Assembly (NCBI GenBank): GCA_017456545.1
Contig: JAFTJE010000014.1
Location: 1 to 60,377, forward strand
Direction of reading: 5' to 3'
DNA: 60,377 nt
From: Clostridia bacterium
Lineage (GTDB): Bacteria > Bacillota > Clostridia > Oscillospirales > CAG-272
The stretch's first letter is position 1. Each line of letters starts with the position of its first letter. The translations under genes were made by a program, and so were the position numbers. Under the pieces are notes generated by a model that ran no database searches, had not been told where the DNA came from, and saw only the letters and a list, made by a program, of their open reading frames with translations. Of the stretch, positions 18,390 through 25,825 are shown piece after piece.

Positions 18390-19322
18390 ATGAGTTTACT
18401 GAATACATATGAAGTACAACAAAAAATAGCACAAGAAGTGGCGAGCGCTACAACACATCTGCAAATTGTTTCTGCATTTTGTAAAGTTGATGCGATTGAA
18501 TTTATTGATAGTCATATCAACACCTCTTTGCAAACAAAGAAACTCATGGTTAGATTCCTTCTATCCGACATAATAAACGGAGCGAGTGATTTTAACTTAT
18601 ATGAGTATTGTAAATCACATGGTTGGCAGATGTATGTTCGGTTTGATTTGCATGCCAAGACATACATCTTTGATCGAAAAAGATGTATTCTTGGCAGTGC
18701 TAATCTTACTAATCGCGGATTAGGGCTCAACTTGCACGGTAATTATGAATTATCCAGTTTTGCAGATGTTGATGATAATGATTTGCAAAAAATTGATACT
18801 TTGTTTGATAACGCCATTTTGATGACAGATTCGTTGTATGAAGCAATGAAATCAGAGTATGAAAAATGGCAGGAAACGAGATCATCTGTTGCTGTTCCGA
18901 AATGGAGTTCGATAATTGAGGGACATTTTAATCCTAAAATCGATTTGCTATTCACCTATGACTTTCCGACAACGATAACTCCTGATTTTAACGATATAAC
19001 ATCATTTGAGTTTTTGGGTATAAATTATATTCCCCCAATTGATGATGTTAGGCGGGCTTTTAGATGGAGCAAGGCATTTTTATGGCTTTACAATTACGTA
19101 AGTTCTTGTCCGGATCAAACAAGTTATTTTGGAGGAGTGACAGCAGCGCTACATAATGCTTTAATAAATGATCCTAAGCCATATAGAAAAGAAGTAAAGG
19201 ATCTTTTGGCCAATATGCTTAGTTGGATAGTCACATTAGATATAATTGATATTATTGTTGATGTGCCCAACCATTCCCATAGGATTCGAATAAATAATAA
19301 GGAGATGTGTTTGACAAAATGA
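18390..19322 (+). CDS. PLD-like nuclease/phosphodiesterase of the ssp operon
   Basis: A 310-residue protein whose N-terminal half carries one HKD-type site, DLHAKTYIFDRKRCILGSAN (about residues 86-105: H-x-K, later D, then GSxN). One HKD motif per chain implies a dimer, as in PLD-family nucleases such as BfiI or Nuc. The C-terminal half (about 190-310) is unrecognised. GAGAGG precedes the ATG. It overlaps the DUF262 gene by four bases (ATGA), so the two are probably translated in a coupled way. It is the best nuclease candidate among the restriction genes of this operon. Confidence 0.8.
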   Translation: MSLLNTYEVQQKIAQEVASATTHLQIVSAFCKVDAIEFIDSHINTSLQTKKLMVRFLLSDIINGASDFNLYEYCKSHGWQMYVRFDLHAKTYIFDRKRCILGSANLTNRGLGLNLHGNYELSSFADVDDNDLQKIDTLFDNAILMTDSLYEAMKSEYEKWQETRSSVAVPKWSSIIEGHFNPKIDLLFTYDFPTTITPDFNDITSFEFLGINYIPPIDDVRRAFRWSKAFLWLYNYVSSCPDQTSYFGGVTAALHNALINDPKPYRKEVKDLLANMLSWIVTLDIIDIIVDVPNHSHRIRINNKEMCLTK

Positions 19323-20341
19323 GTTGGAATTCATATAAACATCCTATATCGGATATTAGAGATTGGAATAGAAATAATAGGTTAGAATTAAAACCGGATT
19401 TTCAAAGAAACGAAGTGTGGACCAAAGCTGCGCAAATCATGCTGATTGATACAATTATCAGAAAAATACCAATACCTAAAATATATATCAAATCAATAAT
19501 ACACGAAGGTAATACATACCGTGTTGTTCTTGACGGTCAGCAAAGATTAACTGCAATATTAAAATTCGTTGAAGATAAACTTAAATTGGGAAAGCCTTAT
19601 GAAGGTGAATATTTTGGAAAAAAATTTAGTGAGCTTCCTATAGAAGTGCAAAACGACATCCTAAGATATACCATTGATATAAACGAAATATTTAATCCGA
19701 CCGACGAACAAATCCGAGATTTATATGCAAGAGTTAATAAGTATACCGTTCAGTTAAACAAACAGGAACTTCGCAAGGCTGACTTCCCTGGAGACTTTAT
19801 AGAGTTAGCAGAGGAACTCTCCGAAATGGAGTTTTTTGAAAAATCAAAGATCTTTAGCATCAAACAACGCCGACGTATGCTTGATGTAGAATATATTGAA
19901 GAACTTTTAAGTGTTATGCTTGAAGGTATTCACGAAAAGAAAGAACACCTTGATAGCGTTTGCGAAAAATATATGACCATGTCAAACAGAGATGAAATAT
20001 ATGCAGAATTTGTGAATGTTATCGGTGATATTTCGACAATTTTTGACGCAGAATCTTATCCGATTTCTCAAACCAGATTCAAACAAAAATCAGATTTTTA
20101 TTCTTTGTTTGCATGTATTTTTGAACTTCGAAAAGTGGGTACTATTAACCATTCTTACATAGTTAACATTCGGGATAACATAACACTTATGACAGAAAAT
20201 GTTGGACCTCAAAGCGAAATTGAAAAATATCGCGAATATGCAATGCGTTGTTTGAGTGATGCAAATTCTGTTTCAAGTAGGAAATGGCGAGTTCAGTTCC
20301 TGAATGAAATTCTTGAGCCTGCATATACAAATGAGGAATAA
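19319..20341 (+). CDS. DUF262 protein without the DUF1524 nuclease half
   Basis: A 340-residue protein with a DUF262 (GmrSD N-terminal, ParB/Srx-like) domain at about 10-170, shown by PDFQRNEVWT, PIPKIYI and LDGQQRLTAIL. The C-terminal half has no HxxP or N..R signature of the HNH nuclease DUF1524 seen in SspE and GmrSD. DUF262 couples NTP hydrolysis to sensing of modified DNA, so this may be a sensor or regulator. ATG 19319 overlaps the preceding stop. AAGGAG is 14 bases away, and an alternative GTG at 19307 would sit too close to it. Confidence 0.8.
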   Translation: MSWNSYKHPISDIRDWNRNNRLELKPDFQRNEVWTKAAQIMLIDTIIRKIPIPKIYIKSIIHEGNTYRVVLDGQQRLTAILKFVEDKLKLGKPYEGEYFGKKFSELPIEVQNDILRYTIDINEIFNPTDEQIRDLYARVNKYTVQLNKQELRKADFPGDFIELAEELSEMEFFEKSKIFSIKQRRRMLDVEYIEELLSVMLEGIHEKKEHLDSVCEKYMTMSNRDEIYAEFVNVIGDISTIFDAESYPISQTRFKQKSDFYSLFACIFELRKVGTINHSYIVNIRDNITLMTENVGPQSEIEKYREYAMRCLSDANSVSSRKWRVQFLNEILEPAYTNEE

Positions 20342-20344
20342 TAA

Positions 20345-21208
20345 ATGGACATTGCTTTGAACGATTTCTCCAGAGTGTATAGTGCTCCTGATGAAATATT
20401 AGGTAATTCAGGAAAAAGTTATGAGCTGGGTGATAGAATTGGTGGCGGAGGCAACGGTGCTGTCTATGAATGTATTGATATCAACGGAAACATATTAGCA
20501 GTTAAATTCCTTTTGCATTTTTCAGATAAAATCAAAAAACGTTTTTTGCAAGAAGTTACAGTTTTAAAGGCAGTTAATCATCCCCATATCATTAAATACT
20601 ACGATGATGGAAAAGTTATAGCATATGATAAAAAAAGAAATCCTCACGAGCTATATTTTGTGATTATGGAGAAAGCCGATTGCAATTTGGTAGAATATTT
20701 GAGAAAAGAAATTTCTGTTGAATACGATGTATACTCAGGTCAATTTAGAGGGCTGTGTGAAGCTTTAGCGGAATTACATAAGTATGCCATTCATAGAGAC
20801 ATAAAGCCTGAAAACATCCTTGTAAAGGGTGAAAAATGGGTATTGAGTGACTTTGGATTATGCCAAGCGGTTTTGCCTGAAAACAGAATAGATGTAACTG
20901 AAGAAAACGAAAAAGTGGGGCCTGCCTTTTGGATGAGTCCCGAAGCGATAACTAAATACTACTTAGGAACTTCCGAAATAAACGCTTCGTCAGACGTTTT
21001 TCAATTATGTATGGTATTTATATTTGTGTTAACCCGAGAATTTCCTGGAGGAATAATCCAAGAAGCCGATATTGAAAATACTACGCAGCCAATTAAAGAA
21101 TTGCTTTTATCAGCCGTTTCTCATAAATCCACGAACCGCCCGAATGATGGTGCTGTACTACTACAATTGTATAACAATGCTACATATTATCAGTCACAAA
21201 ACCTTTAG
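20345..21208 (+). CDS. Hanks-type serine/threonine protein kinase
   Basis: A 287-residue single-domain kinase. The Gly-rich loop GGGGNGAVY (about 33-41), ATP lysine in LAVKF (about 53), catalytic loop HRDIKPENIL (about 154-163), DFG (about 174) and SPE in place of APE (about 199) are all present, so it should be active. There is no membrane segment or PASTA domain. It starts 3 bases after the DUF262 stop and closes the ssp operon. Kinases occur in other defence systems (PglW, Stk2), but I know of no standard Ssp set that contains one. Targets are unknown. Confidence 0.88.
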   Translation: MDIALNDFSRVYSAPDEILGNSGKSYELGDRIGGGGNGAVYECIDINGNILAVKFLLHFSDKIKKRFLQEVTVLKAVNHPHIIKYYDDGKVIAYDKKRNPHELYFVIMEKADCNLVEYLRKEISVEYDVYSGQFRGLCEALAELHKYAIHRDIKPENILVKGEKWVLSDFGLCQAVLPENRIDVTEENEKVGPAFWMSPEAITKYYLGTSEINASSDVFQLCMVFIFVLTREFPGGIIQEADIENTTQPIKELLLSAVSHKSTNRPNDGAVLLQLYNNATYYQSQNL

Positions 21209-21301
21209 TGATATGCTGGTTTGTAGTATATCAGTCACATACATTGACAAAAAGTTGATATTCCTCAACTATGAGACTGTACTGTATTTCCATAGTGATT
21301 G

Positions 21302-21340
21302 CCTGAACAAAGTAGTAATCGTACTACTTTGTTCGGGCTT
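21302..21340 (+). terminator. Terminator of the ssp operon
   Basis: Perfect 13-bp stem GAACAAAGTAGTA / TACTACTTTGTTC with loop ATCG (21305-21334), followed by GGGCTTTTC. It lies 97 bases after the kinase gene. Confidence 0.75.
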
Positions 21341-21393
21341 TTCATTTATATCGGTTTGTCCGAGCAATAGATTTTCCGTTTTAGAAGAATCGC

Positions 21394-21430
21394 AGAGGAC
21401 TGCCGGGGGCGAGAGAAATGAAGCAAGTTA
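21394..21430. repeat. Intergenic repeat core, copy E
   Basis: GAGGACTGCCGGGGGC (21394-21409) followed by a purine-rich stretch like that of copy D. No variable-stem hairpin is evident after it. Confidence 0.5.
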
Positions 21431-21644
21431 ACACAATCAAGAATTGTAGGAATGGTCGGAGCAATAAAGATTGAAGTTAATATGGAGAAGCGGGTTTTGT
21501 ATTGGATATGGCAGAAATATTGAGATTTCCTTTGCATTGAAAATGTAAAGAAAATTGAAATGTATGCAAGTATGAGAATTGCCATGATGTGCGCGATTTT
21601 GCACCAGACTCATTTTAGAAATGTGCAGAATTTGACGGAATTGC

Positions 21645-21842
21645 GGGGACTGCCCGGGGCGTGAATCGCACTCACAAAAGAACGTTGTCTGGGGCAAAAT
21701 TACGTCAACTTGTTTGCAACCTTTGACGTAAAATCATAATTTCTCATTTCTAAAAAGGCTTATAATAGCTGAATTTTTCGCTCAAAAATCTTATGTAATT
21801 AGCATATAAAAAATTTCGGTTCATTTTTACATAAAAAATTCA
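21645..21842. repeat. Compound intergenic repeat, copy F
   Basis: Core GGGGACTGCCCGGGGC (21645-21660). Stem TTACGTCA / TGACGTAA (21700-21707, 21724-21731) with a 16-base loop. Final hairpin with TTATGTAATT / TTTTTACATAAAAAATT arms (about 21786-21842), like copy B. CCAGACTCATTTTA precedes the core. Confidence 0.7.
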
Positions 21843-21891
21843 CGGTTTTTACGTCATATTATAGTTGTATCATTGCGAAAAATTGCATCAA

Positions 21892-21995
21892 GAAGACTGC
21901 CGAGGCGATCACGCTCGGTAATGCGTTTATACCAGACTCATTCTACCGTTAAAACTGAGATCTATATTGTTGCAATTTCAAAATGAGTTTGGGGC
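21892..21995. repeat. Intergenic repeat, copy G
   Basis: Core GAAGACTGCCGAGGC (21892-21906). Arms CCAGACTCATT (21932-21942) and AATGAGTTTGG (21982-21992) pair with one G-U. It is closely similar over about 95 bases to copy H at 24145, including TTGAGATCTATATT-like and TTGCAATTTCAAAATGAGT segments. Confidence 0.7.
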
Positions 21996-22103
21996 AAATC
22001 CATTTTTGCGGTCGTTTTTTGTCAAATTGAGTTCCGCTCCATACACAAGTGTAAAAAAATTACATCAAATTTCGAAAACGCGAAAAAAATTTACAAATAC
22101 ATG

Positions 22104-22131
22104 TTTACTTTTGAGGATTTTGTGATATAAT
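22104..22131 (+). promoter_or_regulatory. Promoter of the AAA/TOPRIM pair
   Basis: TTTACT (22104-22109) and TATAAT (22126-22131) with a 16-base spacer, directly upstream of the TAGGAGGT ribosome binding site. Confidence 0.65.
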
Positions 22132-22153
22132 AATGGTGTAGGAGGTAATGAAT

Positions 22154-23290
22154 ATGCTTACACAAATTAAACTTTCAGGCTTCAGATCCTTCAAAGAAGA
22201 AACTATTTTTGATATCTGCGCCACGAATTATAAAATGCTTCAGGACGTTAACGTAACGGACGGAATCCTAAAGGGATTGCTTTTTATCGGCGGAAACGCA
22301 TCCGGTAAAACCAATTCTATTCGCGCTATTACATTTTTGCTTGAGATGCTTTTCAAAGAAACTTCGATTGACGTTCCCGTTAATCCTTGTCTCTTTTCCA
22401 AGGATAATATGAAATTAGAGTATCACTTTAGCTTTGACGAGAACAAAATCGTGTACTCTTTTGAAACCAACAAAAACGGAATCGTGCTTAAAGAAAAGCT
22501 GATGTTAAACGGCGATTGCGTTATGGAGCGCATTGGTAAAAGCGCAAATACAACTCTGTCGGAAACCAAAAATTATAACGATATTGACGAGGCAACGCTT
22601 TTCCTAAGAACGATTCATTTCAATACAAAATTCGCATCTTCTCCTATTTTGGCAAGATGGATGAAGTATCTTAGCAACTCGGTTTTGTTTAATGCTGCCG
22701 AAAGAAGTGTTATCACATTTGAAGCGAGCAACAAGCTGATGTTGTCTAAATACGTTGAATCCAATGGTGTTGATGCAATAAATGATTTCTTTAATTACTT
22801 TGGATTTAATCAGGAAGTGGCTTATGAAACCACGCACCGCCTGAGTGAGTTTGCCGTTGCCGAATCCAAGTCGGATAAGAACGTTTACTTGAAGCGCAAC
22901 AATTTGGATTATTGGATGCCTTTGGCGTTGGAATCGCTTGGCAATCAAACACTTCTGAATATGTTGCCTGCTTTGTTGCACGTTGTTAACACCGAATGCA
23001 TGTTTATCATTGATGAATTCAGCAGTGCTTTTCATAATGAGTTAGAGGAATTAATCGTTCGCTACTTTATGGAAAAATCGAAGAGGTCACAGATCTTCTT
23101 TGTATCTCACTCAACCAATTTGTTGAAGTCTACGTTGTTAAGACCCGATCAGATTTATACGGTTGATTTTAGTCAGGCTTGTGGCAGTACCATCAAAAAA
23201 GCATCCTCCGAGCATCCCAGAGAATCGCAGAACTTTGAAAAGATGTATTTGAGCGGAGTGTTTGGTGGTCTTCCTAATTACAGAGGTTGA
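22154..23290 (+). CDS. AAA15/AAA21-type ATPase, AbiL/RloA/PARIS-like
   Basis: A 378-residue ABC-like ATPase of the AAA15 group. It begins LTQIKLSGFRSFKEE, has Walker A GGNASGKTNS (about 43-52), Walker B MFIIDEFSSAF (about 281-291) and an SHST switch-like motif. Paired with the TOPRIM-like gene 5 bases downstream, it matches two-gene abortive-infection modules such as AbiL, RloAB and PARIS, where the ATPase senses a phage trigger and controls the partner. ATG 22154 is preferred to 22148 because GGAGG ends only 2 bases before the latter. Confidence 0.82.
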   Translation: MLTQIKLSGFRSFKEETIFDICATNYKMLQDVNVTDGILKGLLFIGGNASGKTNSIRAITFLLEMLFKETSIDVPVNPCLFSKDNMKLEYHFSFDENKIVYSFETNKNGIVLKEKLMLNGDCVMERIGKSANTTLSETKNYNDIDEATLFLRTIHFNTKFASSPILARWMKYLSNSVLFNAAERSVITFEASNKLMLSKYVESNGVDAINDFFNYFGFNQEVAYETTHRLSEFAVAESKSDKNVYLKRNNLDYWMPLALESLGNQTLLNMLPALLHVVNTECMFIIDEFSSAFHNELEELIVRYFMEKSKRSQIFFVSHSTNLLKSTLLRPDQIYTVDFSQACGSTIKKASSEHPRESQNFEKMYLSGVFGGLPNYRG

Positions 23291-23295
23291 TTGCC

Positions 23296-24072
23296 ATGAA
23301 ACTGAGCTTAAACCCCACAAAATCCATTGGTAAGGTTGTATTTATCGTTGAAGGTCAGAGACGGGAATTTACTTTTCTTGAATATCTGCTTACGAAGGTT
23401 TTTGATTACACTGTTGTAGAATACCGAAGAGGGAAAGAACCAATCGTATATTATCAAAGCCCGTCCGACATTCATTCGCAAATCTTTATTGTAAATACCG
23501 AAAACTCAAATATTTCGAGCATCAAAAGAGGAACGGATTACCTGAATGCGGTTTTCAACGAGCTTTACGAGAAATACAAATTAGACTTACATAATGCCGC
23601 GACGTATTATATTTTTGACAGAGATCCCAAGTCCAACAACAATCCTGAGTTGATTGAAAACCTAACCACCGAGTTAACCAATGCAAGAGATAACGACACA
23701 GAGCTTGGCGGGTTGCTTTTGCTAAGTTACCCCAGTCTTGAAGCATATCTGCTCAGTGCCCTTGTTCATAAAGAGGATCGTGTTCCGTTTGAGCGTGGCG
23801 AAAAGATGAAGGAATATCTGGCAAGAAACAAACTTTACCAAGAGAACATCCAAGAGCAAAACGTACTTCAAGCGGCGGATGAGATGCTTGCGGAGTTATA
23901 TTCGCTGAGCGGCATAGAATTCAAAATCAGCATTTTAGATGATTTTGGCGAATATAATTTGTCTATATTCAAAAGCGAGGAACACGAATTCGAAACGAAT
24001 AAAGCATACTCTATTTTGAGTTGCCTTTCTTGCGCATTGATTGATTTGGGAATCATCGTAATGGATGAATGA
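23296..24072 (+). CDS. TOPRIM-like partner (RloB/AbiLii/AriB-like)
   Basis: A 258-residue protein with a TOPRIM-like start: VVFIVEGQRREFTFLEYLL carries the catalytic Glu, and YYIFDRDPKSNN (about 113) the DxD metal site. A later LLSYPSLEAYLLSAL segment is also seen in RloB-like proteins. It is the likely nuclease effector of the upstream ATPase. ATG 23296 has GAGG 9 bases upstream. An earlier TTG overlaps the previous stop. The exact system name (AbiL, RloB or PARIS) cannot be settled by eye. Confidence 0.75.
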   Translation: MKLSLNPTKSIGKVVFIVEGQRREFTFLEYLLTKVFDYTVVEYRRGKEPIVYYQSPSDIHSQIFIVNTENSNISSIKRGTDYLNAVFNELYEKYKLDLHNAATYYIFDRDPKSNNNPELIENLTTELTNARDNDTELGGLLLLSYPSLEAYLLSALVHKEDRVPFERGEKMKEYLARNKLYQENIQEQNVLQAADEMLAELYSLSGIEFKISILDDFGEYNLSIFKSEEHEFETNKAYSILSCLSCALIDLGIIVMDE

Positions 24073-24093
24073 TCAAAAGCACAAATTGAATCG

Positions 24094-24137
24094 AAGAGGT
24101 TTGAACACTTACTCTAAGCGTTTAGACCTCTTTTTGT
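24094..24137 (+). terminator. Terminator of the AAA/TOPRIM pair
   Basis: AAGAGGT (24094-24100) pairs with ACCTCTT (24126-24132). The stem continues inward with several pairs around a CTC loop, and the right arm runs into TTTTTG. Confidence 0.75.
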
Positions 24138-24144
24138 TATGCTC

Positions 24145-24246
24145 GAGGACTGCCGAGGTGGGCGCCCTTGGCAATACGTTTATACCAGACTCGTTTTACC
24201 GATAAGGTTGAGATCTATATTTGTTGCAATTTCAAAATGAGTATGG
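24145..24246. repeat. Intergenic repeat, copy H
   Basis: Core GAGGACTGCCGAGG (24145-24158), then arms CCAGACTCGTTTT (24185-24197) and AAAATGAGTATGG (24234-24246). Nearly the same as copy G over its length. Confidence 0.7.
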
Positions 24247-24370
24247 AGAATGAAGCTGCCATAGCTTAAAAGCAAAACTTCGGCTAATTTATGAGAATTC
24301 TTAAAATTAGCCGAAAAATGATTGAAAGCGGGTGAAAACCTAATTGTGCCGATTTGGATGATATAATGCT

Positions 24371-24431
24371 CCAAAGTATCAAAAGCAGATTCCAAAGTGT
24401 CAAATTGATACTTTGGAAGAGAATTTATAAT
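24371..24431 (+). promoter_or_regulatory. Operator-like repeats and possible promoter of the manganese-catalase gene
   Basis: Left arms CCAAAGTATC (24371-24380) and CCAAAGTGTC (24392-24401) can each pair with GATACTTTGG (24407-24416). TTGATA (24405-24410) and TATAAT (24426-24431) could form a promoter with a short 15-base spacer, so a protein on the repeat would block the -35. Confidence 0.4.
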
Positions 24432-24518
24432 AGTATAACATATATTTTAATGCCTTCAACAATATATTTTCGCCGTTTTGGGAAATACTAACGGTGAATA
24501 CAATAAACGGAGGTAGTT

Positions 24519-25181
24519 ATGTTCAAACACGAAAAACAGTTATTTCATCCCGTAGAGGTGGAGCTACCGAACCCGCAGTATGCGGTTCTCTTACAGGAGC
24601 AGCTTGGCGGCGGCAACGGCGAACTCAAGGCGGCAATGCAGTATATGTCACAGAGCTTCAGAATCAAAGATCCCGAGATCAAGGACTTGTTTCTTGACAT
24701 AGCCGCGGAGGAGCTGGGACACATGGAAATGGTGGCGCAGACCATCAACCTGCTCAACGGTCACGATGTGGATGCAACCAAGGTGCAGGCGGGCGAGGTG
24801 CAGACGCACGTTCTGCTTGGTCTGAATCCTGGACTCATAAATGCTTCGGGCTATTCCTGGACGGCGGATTACGTGACCGTCACGGGCGACCTGTGCGCTG
24901 ATCTGCTCTCCAACATTGCGTCCGAGCAGAGAGCCAAGGTGGTTTACGAATATCTCTACCGTCAGATTGAGGACAAGAAGGTACGGGAAACGATTGACTT
25001 CCTTCTCAACCGCGAGGAGGCGCACAACCAGATGTTCCGTGATGCCTTCAACAAGGTTCAGGAAACGGGCTCGAACCGCGATTTCGGCACGACCAAGGCG
25101 GCGAAGATGTATTTCTCTATGTCGAACCCCGGACCGAATACGTTTGCAACGGGCGAAACTCATGCGCCGTCGTTTAAGTAA
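24519..25181 (+). CDS. Manganese catalase family protein (CotJC-like)
   Basis: A 220-residue four-helix di-manganese protein. Metal ligands appear twice as expected: Glu35 and EELGH (64-68) in the first pair of helices, then SEQRAK (about Glu139) and REEAHNQ (about 168-172) in the second. Proteins of this family break down hydrogen peroxide or act as spore coat components. It is complete, unlike the related gene at 25361 on the other strand. CGGAGG precedes the ATG. Its GC-rich codon use differs from the AT-rich ssp operon to its left, and I take it as cargo at the right side of the accessory region. Confidence 0.85.
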   Translation: MFKHEKQLFHPVEVELPNPQYAVLLQEQLGGGNGELKAAMQYMSQSFRIKDPEIKDLFLDIAAEELGHMEMVAQTINLLNGHDVDATKVQAGEVQTHVLLGLNPGLINASGYSWTADYVTVTGDLCADLLSNIASEQRAKVVYEYLYRQIEDKKVRETIDFLLNREEAHNQMFRDAFNKVQETGSNRDFGTTKAAKMYFSMSNPGPNTFATGETHAPSFK

Positions 25182-25187
25182 TTTAAG

Positions 25188-25220
25188 AAAGTCACCGTCA
25201 TTGTTTGGCGGTGACTTTTG
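25188..25220 (+). terminator. Terminator of the manganese-catalase gene
   Basis: AAAGTCACCG (25188-25197) and CGGTGACTTTTG (25209-25220) form a strong stem followed by T residues, 7 bases after the gene. Confidence 0.8.
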
Positions 25221-25360
25221 TACTTTGAGAAAACAGCTTGTCCTTATCGATTTTTTTAATAAATTAATCTAAATTTTGGTAAAATTACGTGTTGTTGCTC
25301 TTATATGATAGCAGGATAGCAATTTTTGAACGTTTTGCTGAAGTGCGAAAAATCCTTATT

Positions 25361-25822
25361 TTACAAGGGGTTTCGGCGATTTTTTGATAAAGGTTGCATT
25401 TGCGTTATTGCAGCATCTGCTGCCAGGTCCTCATGAAGGTCTGCGAGAATGTCACCCTTGGATTGGAACTGTGCTGCCGTATACGGATAACCACTTGCAG
25501 CAACGGGATAAATTCCCGTTGTGTGGTCAACAAAATAGGTGGCAAAGCCACTGTTCTCTATTTCATTAACCTTAAGATTTTTGGTAAGCTGATAAAGAAT
25601 GGCAGATACCATCTCCACATGTGCAAGCTCCTCTGTACCGATGTCCGTTAAAATTCCCGTAATCTGGGAATACGGCATTGCTATTCTCTGGGTAAGATAA
25701 CGAAGGGATGCACCTATTTCTCCATCGGGTCCACCAAGCTGACTGACTATAATCTGTGCATACTTGGGATTGGGATTTTTTATATTAACGGGATACTGTA
25801 ATTTCTTTTCGTACTGCCACAT
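25361..25822 (-). pseudogene. cotJC: Truncated cotJC (manganese catalase family)
   Basis: A 153-codon remnant of the spore coat manganese-catalase CotJC. The first metal-binding half is intact (Glu35 and EELAH at 64-68). The match to the family stops after DILADLHEDLAAD (about residue 135) and is replaced by an unrelated tail (ITQMQPLSKNRRNPL). The second set of ligands is missing, and full-length relatives are about 190-220 residues. The break at about 25,405 coincides with the change from accessory to core DNA. It follows cotJB, as in the usual cotJABC order. Confidence 0.75.
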
Positions 25823-25825
25823 AGC

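Larger units (their letters stand above)
21209..22147. other. 0.9-kb intergenic stretch with three repeat units
   Basis: No gene is seen. It holds a terminator (21302-21340), three GACTGCC cores (21394, 21645, 21892) and the promoter of the AAA/TOPRIM pair (22104-22131). The stretch after the first core, GGCGAGAGAAATGAAGCAA, resembles the stretch after core D (GGCGGAGAGAAAAGAGGCAA), so the copies are related beyond the core. Confidence 0.7.
24073..24518. other. Intergenic stretch with repeat H and an operator-like repeat
   Basis: Between the TOPRIM gene and the manganese-catalase gene. It holds a terminator (24094-24137), repeat copy H (24145-24246) and the CCAAAGTRTC inverted repeat (24371-24416). 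No gene is seen. Confidence 0.65.

Noticed and set aside
21946-22140. Transposase remnant or insertion sequence between the ssp and AAA/TOPRIM operons
   Set aside because: No coding similarity, terminal inverted repeats with target duplication, or frame of useful length was found. The inverted arms belong to the intergenic repeat.
24648-25163. 171-codon minus-strand frame
   Set aside because: It is antisense to the manganese-catalase gene, which has all its metal ligands on the plus strand.
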